Of a stretch of DNA of 64,000 nt, positions 32,834-41,339 are shown one piece after another. Source of the stretch: Microbispora bryophytorum (lineage in GTDB: Bacteria > Actinomycetota > Actinomycetes > Streptosporangiales > Streptosporangiaceae); NCBI RefSeq assembly GCF_006874465.1, contig NZ_VIRL01000008.1, forward strand, positions 62,001 to 126,000, written 5' to 3'. The notes under the pieces were generated by a model. The model ran no database searches, had not been told where the DNA came from, and saw only the letters and a program-made list of their open reading frames with translations. The translations under genes were made by a program, and so were the position numbers. Numbering within the stretch: the first letter of the stretch is position 1; the number at the start of each line of letters is the position of its first letter.

Positions 32834-33655
32834 TCAATCGTGCTCGGGGTCGAGGGGGACGAGCAGGTCGTGCAGTTCCTCGAAGAGCCCCGGAGCGGCG
32901 CACAGGGCCATGTCGGGACTGACCGGCCTGCCGTTCAGGCCGCCGATGCGGGCTCCGGCCTCCACGGCGACGAGGCCGGCCGCCGCGTGGTCCCAGTAGT
33001 TGGTGCCGCGCTCGTAGTAGGCGTCGACCCGGCCCGCGGCGACCGAGCAGAGATCGATCGCGCACGAGCCGCCGCGCCGGATGTCCCTGACCTGTGGCAC
33101 CACCTGCGCCAGCACCTCGGCCTGCACCCGGCGCCGCCCGGCCTCGTAGCCGAACCCGGTGGCGACGAGGGCCTTGGCCAGCGGGACGCCGGTGTTGCAG
33201 CGCAGCCGCTCGCCCCTCAGCCAGGCGCCGCCGCCCTTCGACGCGGTGAACAACTCACCGCGCGGCACGTTGTGCACCACTCCGGCGACGATCTCGCCGT
33301 CCACCTCGACGCCGATGCTGACCGCCCAGTCCGGCAGGCCGTACAGGAAGTTGACCGTGCCGTCGATGGGGTCGACGACCCACCGGACGCCGCCCTCGCC
33401 GGGAGTATCGCCGCCCTCCTCGCCGAGGACCGCGTCGCGCGGCCTGGCCTCGGCGATCCTGCCGCGGATCAGTTCCTCCGCGGCCCGGTCGAGCGCGGTG
33501 ACGACGTCGGTGGGGCTCGACTTGGTGGCGAGCACCTCGGGCCGCGCGGGCCGCTTGGCGAGGAGCATCTGGCCGGCCTCCTCCGCTATGCCGGCCGCCA
33601 GCTCCAGCAGCTCCTCCGCCCGCGCGCGGTCATGCCGGTACTCCCGCTCGTCCAT
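32834..33655 (-). CDS. suhB: Inositol monophosphatase family protein
   Basis: A 273-residue Mg2+-dependent phosphatase of the inositol monophosphatase family. Metal-site motifs are GEEGGD, WVVDPIDGTVNFLYGLPDW and NYWDHAAAGLVAVEAGARIG. It probably dephosphorylates inositol-1-phosphate or a related sugar phosphate. Actinobacteria need inositol for phosphatidylinositol and mycothiol. ATG at 33655 (MDEREYRHDRARAEELLELA) has AGGAGGGGG upstream at slightly long spacing. An ORF start further upstream would add an atypical Arg/Gly tail. Its position near DUF4193 and cutRS matches the recalled core block (Rv2701c, SCO5860). Confidence 0.87.
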   Translation of the reverse strand: MDEREYRHDRARAEELLELAAGIAEEAGQMLLAKRPARPEVLATKSSPTDVVTALDRAAEELIRGRIAEARPRDAVLGEEGGDTPGEGGVRWVVDPIDGTVNFLYGLPDWAVSIGVEVDGEIVAGVVHNVPRGELFTASKGGGAWLRGERLRCNTGVPLAKALVATGFGYEAGRRRVQAEVLAQVVPQVRDIRRGGSCAIDLCSVAAGRVDAYYERGTNYWDHAAAGLVAVEAGARIGGLNGRPVSPDMALCAAPGLFEELHDLLVPLDPEHD

Positions 33656-33766
33656 CCTCGCCTGCCCCCTCCTCGTACGTGCTCCACCGAAGCGGCCGGC
33701 GCCCGGCTCGGGCGTCGGCCGCATGGATGACATCCTCCCAAACCGGGATCTACCGCCACTCAACGG

Positions 33767-35758
33767 TCAGCTCAGGGACGGCGGCCGGGTCCACTCCTCG
33801 TCCAGGACGTGCTGAGAAAGGAAGGCGAGGACGGTCTCGTACCAGGCGATCGCGTTGCCGGGCTTGAGCACCCAGTGGTTCTCGTCGGGGAAGTAGAGGA
33901 ACTTCGACTCGACCCCCGACCGCTGGAGGTCCCACCACAGCCGCAGGCCCTCGCCGATCGGCACGCGGTAGTCCTTGTCGCCGTGGATCACCAGCATCGG
34001 CGTTCTGATCTCCCCGAGCGACCGGTGGGGCGACAGCCGGGCGTACCGGGCGGACCCGGGGAGGCCGAACTCCCGCTGCCAGTAGTTCGCTCCGTCGGTG
34101 GTGCCCGCGAACTGGTCCAGGTTCCACAGCGAGGCGTGCGTCACGACGGCCCGGAACCGGTCGGTGTGCCCGGCGACCCAGTTGGCCATGTAGCCGCCGA
34201 ACGAGCCGCCCATCGCCGCCGTCCGCTGCTCGTCGATCTCCGGCCGCTTGAGGCACTCGTCCGTGATCGCCATGAGGTCGGCGTGGGTCACCGGCCCCCA
34301 GTCGCCCCAGCCCCGCTCGACCATGCCCTGGCCGTACCCGGTGGACAGGCAGGGGTCGGGCAGCAGCACGGCGTAGCCGTGCCGGGCCATGAGCCAGGGG
34401 TTCCACCGCCAGCTCCAGTCGTTCCAGCTCGACAGCGGGCCGCCGTGGATCCACAGCAGGAAGGGCGCCGGGTCCTCGGCCGTCGCCTCCGCGGGGACGA
34501 CCAGCCAGCCGCGGATCTCGGTCCCGTCCTCGGCCGTCGCGCTCACCTCGGTCAGCGTGCCGGGCAGGTCGAGCGCCGGCGTGGGCGAGGGCAGCGTGGT
34601 CACCGAGCCGTCGGCGGCGATCCGCACCGGCCGCGGCGGCGAGTCGACCGCGCCGCGCAGAGCGTAGACCGAGCCGTCCGGCGCCGGGCACAGCTCGGCG
34701 TACGCACCGTCGTCCGGGGTCACCCGGGTGACCTCGCCGTCGAGGGGGACGCCGTCGAGGGAAACGCGGAAGACCGGCCGGCGGCCCTGGTGGTCGGCGG
34801 CGAAGAAGAGCTCCTGGGAGGAGGGCGCCCACGCGACCGCCGCGGGGAAGATCTCCGCGGCGACCGCGCGTCCCTCGCCCGTGTCCAGGTCGACCACCCA
34901 CAGGTCGAGCGCGACCGCCGTCTCCTCGGCGCCGTGCCGCTCCCGCACGCAGGCGACCAGGCGCCCGTCGGGCGACACCGTGACCGGACCGCCGAAGTCG
35001 TGCCCGCCGGACGTCGCGAGCGTGCGCCGGGACCCGTCCGCGACGTCGATCGCGACCAGGTCCCAGCGGACGTCGCCGTTCGGGAGCGGTGCCCGCCAGG
35101 TCGCGACCACGGTCCGCCCGTCGGGGGTGAGGTCGAACGACATGTGCTCGTCCAGCGCGCCGCCGGGTGCGGGCGTGAGATCGCGCACGTCCTCCAGGCC
35201 CTCGCGTACGGCGCGGCCGGCGAACAGCCGCGTCTGCGCCGGGCCGAGGTCGTGGTCCCAGTAGCGCACCGGGTAGCCCTCGTGCAGGATCGCGCTGACC
35301 CCGGCCTCCTCGCGGGCCTTGCGGCGCTCCTCCTCGGTGGCGGCGTCGCCGGGCAGCACCTCGGAGGAGTAGACGACCGTGCCGCCCGCCGCCCGCACGC
35401 CGCCGATCCCGCCGGGGCGGGTGGCGACGCGCACCGGCTCGCCGCGCTCGGGCAGCAGCCACAGGGCGGCGCTGTCGCCACCGGCCTCCTTGGCCGTCTC
35501 GTCGGGCCTGCGGGAGACGAACAACAGGGTCCCGTCGGGCGCGAACTCGGCCCCCGCCTCCCCCTTCGCCGACCGTGTCAGCCGGCGGGGCTCGCCTCCG
35601 GGGTCCTGGGGGATCTCCCACAGCGCGGCGCCGTACGACTTGCCGTCGGCGTTGAGCGACTGGACCACGGACACGAGCCGGGTCCCGTCGGGCGACAGCC
35701 GCAAGGAGTTCACGCGTGGCAGGGCCGTGTATTCGCGGATGTCCGGAAATTGGCTCAC
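33767..35758 (-). CDS. S9 family peptidase (acylaminoacyl-peptidase/prolyl oligopeptidase type)
   Basis: A 663-residue cytoplasmic serine peptidase with no signal peptide. The first ~400 residues are a beta-propeller with repeated SPDG-type blades (RLSPDGTRLVSVV, FDLTPDGRTVVATW, TVSPDGRLVACVRE). The C-terminal alpha/beta hydrolase has the nucleophile in AAMGGSFGGYMANW, the Asp in VIHGDKDYRVP and the His in PDENHWVLK. It is expected to cleave short peptides or remove blocked N-terminal residues. ATG at 35758; the ribosome binding site is weak. It is divergent from the ferrochelatase gene. Confidence 0.9.
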   Translation of the reverse strand: MSQFPDIREYTALPRVNSLRLSPDGTRLVSVVQSLNADGKSYGAALWEIPQDPGGEPRRLTRSAKGEAGAEFAPDGTLLFVSRRPDETAKEAGGDSAALWLLPERGEPVRVATRPGGIGGVRAAGGTVVYSSEVLPGDAATEEERRKAREEAGVSAILHEGYPVRYWDHDLGPAQTRLFAGRAVREGLEDVRDLTPAPGGALDEHMSFDLTPDGRTVVATWRAPLPNGDVRWDLVAIDVADGSRRTLATSGGHDFGGPVTVSPDGRLVACVRERHGAEETAVALDLWVVDLDTGEGRAVAAEIFPAAVAWAPSSQELFFAADHQGRRPVFRVSLDGVPLDGEVTRVTPDDGAYAELCPAPDGSVYALRGAVDSPPRPVRIAADGSVTTLPSPTPALDLPGTLTEVSATAEDGTEIRGWLVVPAEATAEDPAPFLLWIHGGPLSSWNDWSWRWNPWLMARHGYAVLLPDPCLSTGYGQGMVERGWGDWGPVTHADLMAITDECLKRPEIDEQRTAAMGGSFGGYMANWVAGHTDRFRAVVTHASLWNLDQFAGTTDGANYWQREFGLPGSARYARLSPHRSLGEIRTPMLVIHGDKDYRVPIGEGLRLWWDLQRSGVESKFLYFPDENHWVLKPGNAIAWYETVLAFLSQHVLDEEWTRPPSLS

Positions 35759-35844
35759 CGCTCGAACCTACTCCGTGACGCACGCACCACCCAAGCCGTC
35801 AGGCGCGGGCGGAACCGTCGTACCGCCCGCGTAAGGTGTGGCGC

Positions 35845-36831
35845 ATGGGGAGCACCAACGGATACGACGCCCTGCTCGTCGTCTCCTTCGGCGGGCCGGA
35901 GAAGCCCGAGGACGTCATGCCGTTCCTGGAGAACGTCGTGCGCGGCCGGGGCGTGCCACGCGAGCGGCTGCTTGAGGTCGAGGCGCACTACCAGGGGTTC
36001 GGCGGGGTCAGCCCGATCAACCAGCAGTGCCGTGACCTGATCGCCGCGCTCGACGTGGACCTGCCGGTCTACTGGGGCAACCGCAACTGGCACCCGTTCC
36101 TTGAGGACACGGTCCGGCGGATGAAGGACGACGGCGTCCGCAAGGCGGCGGCCTTCGTCACCGCGGCCTACAGCTCCTACTCGTCCTGCCGGCAGTACCT
36201 CGACGACATCGCCCGTGCCCGCGCCGCCGTCCCCGGCGCACCCGAGATCGTCAAGCTCCGCCACTACTACGACCATCCCGGATTCATCGCGGCGATAGCC
36301 GACCACACTCGCGAGGCCCTCGATCGCCTGCCGGCCGACGTCCGCGAGCAGGCCCGCCTCGTCTTCACCGCGCACAGCATCCCCGTCTCCATGAACCGCA
36401 CGGCCGGGCCCGCGGGTGGCGCGTACGAGGCCCAGCTCAGGCGGGCCGCCGAACTGGTGACCACGCAGGTCGACGAGGGACGGGCCTGGGACCTGGTCTG
36501 GCAGAGCCGCAGCGGCCCGCCGCAGGTGCCCTGGCTGGAGCCCGACGTGTGCGACCACCTGGAGGCGCTGCACGCCGAGGGCGTGCGGTCGGCGGTCCTG
36601 GTGCCCATCGGGTTCGTCTCCGATCACATGGAGGTCGCCTACGACCTCGACGTGGAGGCCGCGGCCACGGCCGAGAAGCTCGGCATGGCCCTCACCAGGG
36701 CGTCGACCGCAGGCACCCACCCGCGGTTCGTGTCGATGGTGGCCGAGCTGCTCGCCGAGCCCGAGCCCGTGCCGTGCGCGGCGACCTGCTGCCCGGCGCC
36801 CGTCCGGCCCGCCCACGGGCCGGGCCGGTAG
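35845..36831 (+). CDS. hemH: Ferrochelatase (coproporphyrin III type)
   Basis: A 328-residue ferrochelatase that inserts Fe2+ into coproporphyrin III or protoporphyrin IX at the end of heme synthesis. It shows ALLVVSFGGPEKPEDVMPFL, GGVSPINQQC, VYWGNRNWHPF, the catalytic TAHSIPVSM and a late VPIGFVSDHMEV. Four Cys candidates for the [2Fe-2S] centre seen in actinobacterial enzymes are present: one in YSSYSSCRQYL and three in the C-terminal PCAATCCPAP. ATG at 35845 is preferred over GTG 35836. It is a lone gene here; the recalled Streptomyces order also places it near sepH and the monophosphatase. Confidence 0.93.
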   Translation: MGSTNGYDALLVVSFGGPEKPEDVMPFLENVVRGRGVPRERLLEVEAHYQGFGGVSPINQQCRDLIAALDVDLPVYWGNRNWHPFLEDTVRRMKDDGVRKAAAFVTAAYSSYSSCRQYLDDIARARAAVPGAPEIVKLRHYYDHPGFIAAIADHTREALDRLPADVREQARLVFTAHSIPVSMNRTAGPAGGAYEAQLRRAAELVTTQVDEGRAWDLVWQSRSGPPQVPWLEPDVCDHLEALHAEGVRSAVLVPIGFVSDHMEVAYDLDVEAAATAEKLGMALTRASTAGTHPRFVSMVAELLAEPEPVPCAATCCPAPVRPAHGPGR

Positions 36832-36861
36832 CGGCCCGCCGTCGCGGGTCCCCCGGCTCTG

Positions 36862-38067
36862 TCAGGAGGCGTACGTGCGGGCGTACGCCTCCGCGAGCGA
36901 CAGGACCTTGTTCACGTAGTCCCAGGAGTGGTTGTAGAACCACACGGCCTTCCTGAGCTTGTCGCCCCCCGCCCCGGCCCCGTTGGCGCACAGGTATTTG
37001 GCCGCCGACGGCACCGCGTCGTAGGGGCTCCAGATGTCCGCCGCGCCGTCACCGTCGCCGTCCACGCCGTACGTCTTCCAGGTGGCGGGCATGAACTGCA
37101 TCGGCCCGAGCGCCCCCGCCGACGAGGGGCCGTTGTTGCGGCCGTGGCTGCTCTCGACCTGGCCGATCGCGGCGAGGACGGTCCACGAGAGGCCGGGGCA
37201 GACAGTGGCGGACCTCTGGTAGAGGTCGAGGTAGCTTGTGGGCCGTCCCACCAGGGCCTGCCCCGGCGTGGCCGTGGGCCGCGGCCGTACGGCGGCCTCG
37301 CCGACCCTCACGACCTGCGCGCCCTTGCCGAGCAGGCGCGCGACCGACTTGTCGCTCACCTTGCCCGGGTCGCCGTGGACCAGCACCACGACGCCGCCGG
37401 GGAAGCCGAGCTTGCGGCCCAGGTCCTGGCTGACCAGGCCGTCGACGCCCGGCAGCCCGAGCGAGGCCGAGGCCGCCACGCGCAGCCGGGGGCCCCGGTC
37501 GATCTGGTACTCCGCGCCGAGCCGCATGCCGAGACGTTTGACCGTGGCCGCGTCGGCGACCATCTCGCCCCGCGCGAGCGCGCTCCACACCTCCGGGTGA
37601 TCGGCCACGTTCTTCGGCGTCCACGACCGGAACGTGGCCGGGTCGACCGCGAGCAGCCGAAGGGTCGTGCCGGACACGCGCACGGCGCCGCCGTCGGCGA
37701 CCGCCACCTTCTGCACGTGCCGCAGCTTGGCGATCTTCAACAGGGTGCTCTGCGGCACCCGCTTCGGGGAGATCGCCAGCAGGTGCGGCAGCGTGACCTG
37801 CACGCCGGGCCCGCCGACGACGGGCGCGCTCGACGGCAGCGTGCGATCGGGCATGAGGCTTCCCGCCGTCGCCCGCGCGGCCGGAAGGGGGTTGTCGGCC
37901 CGGGTGCGGTCCGTCTCCGCCCGGCCGCCGCCGGCCGCCAGCGCGCCGTCACCGGGCCAGGTGACCAGGAAGGCGGTGCCCGCGGTCATGACGCTCAGGA
38001 TCACGACCGCGAGGCCGGACACGATCGGGCGCAGCCGCATGGAGGTGGAATGAGTGGACGACCTCAC
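36862..38067 (-). CDS. Secreted or membrane-anchored lytic transglycosylase
   Basis: A 401-residue cell-wall hydrolase. The N-terminal membrane segment (IVSGLAVVILSVMTAGTAFL) is followed by an Ala/Pro region. A ~200-residue middle part has no clear family (it includes LPHLLAISPKRVPQSTL and LGMRLGAEYQIDRGP). A C-terminal SLT domain has the catalytic Glu in IGQVESSHGRNNGPS, then GALGPMQFMPATWKTYGVD, a DGDGDG loop and WSPYDAVPSAAKYL. It cleaves peptidoglycan between MurNAc and GlcNAc. The GTG start at 38067 follows GGAGGGG. The middle domain looks sporulation- or anchoring-related, but I cannot name it. Confidence 0.85.
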   Translation of the reverse strand: MRSSTHSTSMRLRPIVSGLAVVILSVMTAGTAFLVTWPGDGALAAGGGRAETDRTRADNPLPAARATAGSLMPDRTLPSSAPVVGGPGVQVTLPHLLAISPKRVPQSTLLKIAKLRHVQKVAVADGGAVRVSGTTLRLLAVDPATFRSWTPKNVADHPEVWSALARGEMVADAATVKRLGMRLGAEYQIDRGPRLRVAASASLGLPGVDGLVSQDLGRKLGFPGGVVVLVHGDPGKVSDKSVARLLGKGAQVVRVGEAAVRPRPTATPGQALVGRPTSYLDLYQRSATVCPGLSWTVLAAIGQVESSHGRNNGPSSAGALGPMQFMPATWKTYGVDGDGDGAADIWSPYDAVPSAAKYLCANGAGAGGDKLRKAVWFYNHSWDYVNKVLSLAEAYARTYAS

Positions 38068-38215
38068 TTCAGCCCCTCCACCCCCGGCACGGAAAAATCA
38101 CTTGCCTCATGATAGGCGGGTACGCGATGGTCAAACCGGAGACAAACGCCGTCCGCGTGTCCCGGGGCCGCCCGGGGCCGCCGCCGCTGTCGAACGGCCG
38201 GCCCGGACGCACACG

Positions 38216-38255
38216 CACTACAGTGCCGGACACCGTAGTGCCGAACACAGTGCCG
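38216..38255 (+). promoter_or_regulatory. Inverted and direct repeats before the MFS gene
   Basis: CACTAC (38216-38221) and GTAGTG (38235-38240) form a dyad. AGTGCCG recurs at 38222, 38237 and 38249. The cluster ends 15 bases before the MFS start and is a candidate operator; no regulator gene is adjacent. Confidence 0.4.
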
Positions 38256-38269
38256 AAGGGGAACACACC

Positions 38270-39463
38270 ATGGTCGGGCCGTATCGGGGGCTGTTCGGCA
38301 CGCCCGGAGTCAAGGGCTTCGTCATCACGGGATTCATCGGGCGGGCGCCCATGTCGATGCTCGGCATCGGCGTCATCCTGCTGATCACCGCCATCACCGG
38401 CTCGTACGCGAAGGCGGGCGCCGTGGCGGCGACCTTCTCGATCGCGGTCGCCGTGGCCGGGCCCCTCGCGGGGCGGCTGGTGGACCGGTTCGGCCAGGCG
38501 CGGGTTCTGCTCCCCCTGGTGCTGCTGCACGCCTGCTCGCTCACCACCCTGATGTTGTGCGCGCACGCCGGGGCTCCCGAATGGACGCTGTACGCCGCGG
38601 GCGCGGCGTCCGGGGCCACCGGGATCTCGCTCGGCTCGATGGTCCGGGCCCGCTGGACGCACGTGCTCGACGACCCCGCCAAGCTGCACACCGCGTTCTC
38701 GTTCGAGTCCGTGGCCGACGAGCTGATCTTCGTCGGCGGCCCCGCCTTCGTGACCGCCCTCACGATCGCGATCAACCCGTACGCGGGCCTGATCGCCGCG
38801 ATCGTGCTGACCGTGTCGGGCACGCTGGCGTTCGCCTCCCTCCGCGGCACCGAACCGCCTGCCGTACGGCACCGGGGGGCGGCCGGGTCCCCGATCGCGA
38901 TCCCGGGCGTGGCGCTGCTGTCGGCGGTGTTCCTGGCCATGGGCGCGGTGTTCGGTTCCGTCGACATCATCACCGTGGCCTTCGCGGAGGAGCACGGCAG
39001 CAAGGGCGCGGCCGGTCTGCTCCTCGCGTCGATCGCATGCGGCAGCGCGGTCTCCGGCCTGTGGTACGGCTCGCGGCACTGGAAGATCAGCATGCGTGCC
39101 CGGTTCGTCCGCGGCCTGTCGCTGTTCGCCGCCGGTCTCACGCCGGTGCTGCTCATGCGCGACGTGCGGGTCATGGCGCTGGCGCTCTTCATCGCCGGCC
39201 TGTCCATCTCGCCCACCATCATCACCGGGTTCTCGCTGGTGGAGCGCATGGTCCCGGCGGCCCAGCTCAACGAGGGCATGGCGTGGATCACCACCTCGAT
39301 CAACCTTGGCGTGGCCGTGGGCTCCTGGGCCGGCGGACGGCTGACCGACGCGTTCGGGGCGTCCAACGCGTACGGCTTCTCCTATGCCTGCGCGCTGCTC
39401 GCGGCCGTCGTGGGCCTCGGCGGTTCGGCACTGGTCCGGGTGCGTCACCAGCACACGAACTGA
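38270..39463 (+). CDS. MFS transporter, 12-TM
   Basis: A 397-residue major facilitator protein with about 12 helices and a short basic end. It starts MVGPYRGLFGTPGVKGFVIT. The motif A loop is GRLVDRFGQARVL, and there is a second-half equivalent (GRLTDAFGAS). A region like MVRARWTHVLDDPAKLHTAF, also found in other actinobacterial exporters, follows TM5. The substrate is unknown. ATG at 38270 has AAGGGG ten bases before; an upstream in-frame extension to 38054 is not needed. Repeats just before the start suggest specific regulation. Confidence 0.83.
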   Translation: MVGPYRGLFGTPGVKGFVITGFIGRAPMSMLGIGVILLITAITGSYAKAGAVAATFSIAVAVAGPLAGRLVDRFGQARVLLPLVLLHACSLTTLMLCAHAGAPEWTLYAAGAASGATGISLGSMVRARWTHVLDDPAKLHTAFSFESVADELIFVGGPAFVTALTIAINPYAGLIAAIVLTVSGTLAFASLRGTEPPAVRHRGAAGSPIAIPGVALLSAVFLAMGAVFGSVDIITVAFAEEHGSKGAAGLLLASIACGSAVSGLWYGSRHWKISMRARFVRGLSLFAAGLTPVLLMRDVRVMALALFIAGLSISPTIITGFSLVERMVPAAQLNEGMAWITTSINLGVAVGSWAGGRLTDAFGASNAYGFSYACALLAAVVGLGGSALVRVRHQHTN

Positions 39464-39546
39464 GACCTCCGGCCCCGTAGGCAGCGGGCCGACTCATGAG
39501 TAGTGTTCATGTCCACCCCGAGGCAGGTGCCGGGGCGAGGAGGAGC

Positions 39547-40839
39547 ATGGACGCCTTCGTCAACTGGGCGCGCAACCAGTCGGCCACCCCCTCGGAGGTC
39601 CGCGTCCCCGCGTCGGCGTCCGAGGTCGCCGACGCCGTACGGGAGGCCGCGAAGACCGGCCGGCGGGTGCGCATGACCGGCACGGGACACTCCTTCACCG
39701 GGGTCGCGCTCACCGACGGCATCCTGCTGCGCCCCGGCGCGCTGACCGGCGTCCTCGACGCGGGCGACGGGTGGGTCACGGTCGCCGCGGGCACCCCGCT
39801 CCACGCGCTCAACGAGGAGCTCCACCGGCGCGGCCTGGCCCTGGCGAACATGGGCGACATCACGGCCCAGACCGCCGCCGGGGCGATCCAGACCGGGACC
39901 CACGGCACCGGTAGGCACGTCGGCGGCCTCGCCGACCAGGTCGTCGAACTGGAGATGGTGCTCGCCGACGGCTCCGTGACGACCGTGCGCGAGGGCGACC
40001 TGTTCGACGCGGCGCGGGTGGGCCTCGGCGCGCTCGGCATCCTCACCGCCGTCACGTTCCGGGTCGAACCCGCGTTCCTCCTGCGCAACCGCCGCGATCC
40101 GATGGCGTTCAGCCGGATCCTCGACCAACTGGACGACCTGACGGAGGCCGACGACCACCTCGACTTCTTCTGGCTCCCGCACACCGACACCTGCCTGGTC
40201 AAACGCAACAACCGCCACCCCGGCCCCGCCCGGCCGCCGGCCGCCTTCAAGCGCTGGCTCGACAACGTCTTCCTGGAGAACACGCTGTTCGGCGCGGCCT
40301 GCGCCCTCGGGGCCCGCTTCCCCGGCGCGGTGCCCGCGATCAACGGGATCTCCGCGCGCATGCTCGGCTCGTCGGAGTGCGTCGACACCTCTTACAAGAT
40401 CTTCACGTCCGTGCGCGAGGTCCGCTTCCTGGAGATGGAGTACGCCGTCCCGCGCCACCACCTCGCCCAGGCCCTGCGGGAGACCCGGGACCTCGTGGAG
40501 CGGTCGGGCTGGCCGATCACCTTCCCGGTCGAGGTGCGGGTCACTCCGCCCTCGGACGCCTGGCTGTCCACCGCGTACGGCAGGCCCTCGGCGTACGTCG
40601 CCTGCCACGTCTACCGCCAGGCGCCCAACCCCGCGTACTTCGAGGGAGTGGAGGAGATCATGGTCAGGCTGGGGGGCCGGCCCCACTGGGGCAAACTGCA
40701 CACCCGCGACGCGGACTACCTGCGTGGCGTGTATCCGAGGTTCGGCGACTTCCTCGCGCTGCGCCGCGAGATGGACCCGGACGGGCTGTTCTCCAACGAT
40801 TACCTCGACCGGGTGCTCGGCGCGTCGCGGGAAGGCTGA
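39547..40839 (+). CDS. FAD-dependent sugar lactone oxidase (D-arabinono-1,4-lactone oxidase type)
   Basis: A 430-residue VAO-family flavoenzyme. The FAD-binding PCMH domain has RMTGTGHSFTGVALTDG (the His can bind FAD covalently) and QTGTHGTGRHVGGLADQV. The C-terminal ALO domain has the motif GGRPHWGKLH. Relatives oxidise L-gulono-, L-galactono- or D-arabinono-lactones, or alditols, with O2. The physiological substrate is unknown. The start ATG 39547 follows GAGGAGGAGC. An ORF start at 39496 has no ribosome binding site. It lies after the MFS gene in the same direction, 83 bases apart, so co-transcription is possible. Confidence 0.85.
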   Translation: MDAFVNWARNQSATPSEVRVPASASEVADAVREAAKTGRRVRMTGTGHSFTGVALTDGILLRPGALTGVLDAGDGWVTVAAGTPLHALNEELHRRGLALANMGDITAQTAAGAIQTGTHGTGRHVGGLADQVVELEMVLADGSVTTVREGDLFDAARVGLGALGILTAVTFRVEPAFLLRNRRDPMAFSRILDQLDDLTEADDHLDFFWLPHTDTCLVKRNNRHPGPARPPAAFKRWLDNVFLENTLFGAACALGARFPGAVPAINGISARMLGSSECVDTSYKIFTSVREVRFLEMEYAVPRHHLAQALRETRDLVERSGWPITFPVEVRVTPPSDAWLSTAYGRPSAYVACHVYRQAPNPAYFEGVEEIMVRLGGRPHWGKLHTRDADYLRGVYPRFGDFLALRREMDPDGLFSNDYLDRVLGASREG

Positions 40840-41339
40840 CCCCATCGCCGCGTAAAGTCCCTCTCCACGGTCCGGCGTCTTCCGCGTGTCGCGTTGCCCG
40901 CGCCGGCCCTCGGGCAGGCACATTGCGGAGCACGGGCACACCAGAGCCCGGCGCGCCACTCGAACCCGAGGGAGCAAGCAGGAATGAGACCCTCCCGCAG
41001 GTCCGGCCGGACGGCGTACGGCACGGTCACACCGCCGTGCGCCGCGCCCGTGCCGTACGGACGGGCGGTGGGCGCGCACCACCTGAGGAGACACGACCCT
41101 CGCTCTCGCCTTCCGGGCCGGATCGGCGGCGCGGCCGCCGCCTGCGCACTGCCGCTTCCGGACGACCGACAGGTTGCGGAAAGGTGAACACGAAAAATGT
41201 GACCGGGGTCACAACACCTGCCTCGCCCCCTGGCGAGGCGATGTTCGGACATGCCGGGTACGGTGCTGGAAGGCAACCGGTTCACGCGAGAGACTCAAGG
41301 GTCCGGGGGAAGACAGAGCACGACGACGAAGGGACTCGC
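40840..41339. other. 500-bp gap before sepH with hairpin
   Basis: gtacggcacgg (41016-41026) and ccgtgccgtac (41048-41058) form an exact 11-bp stem with a 21-base loop, possibly the terminator of the oxidase message. An ORF over 40984-41187 has a passable ribosome binding site, but Arg/Pro/Ala shadow-like composition, and I do not call it. The rest is the sepH upstream region, with the CRP-type site described separately. Confidence 0.45.
41198..41213 (+). promoter_or_regulatory. CRP-type site upstream of sepH
   Basis: TGTGA-CCGGGG-TCACA is an exact match to the CRP/FNR-family consensus TGTGA-N6-TCACA and a perfect 16-bp palindrome. It is centred about 134 bp before the sepH start codon in a 500-bp gene-free gap. 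Actinomycete Crp binds this form. Binding is inferred. Confidence 0.55.

Noticed and set aside
40984-41187. Possible 67-residue gene upstream of sepH
   Set aside because: It has a passable ribosome binding site, but the composition is typical of GC-rich noncoding frames and it covers an inverted repeat. No recognisable protein.
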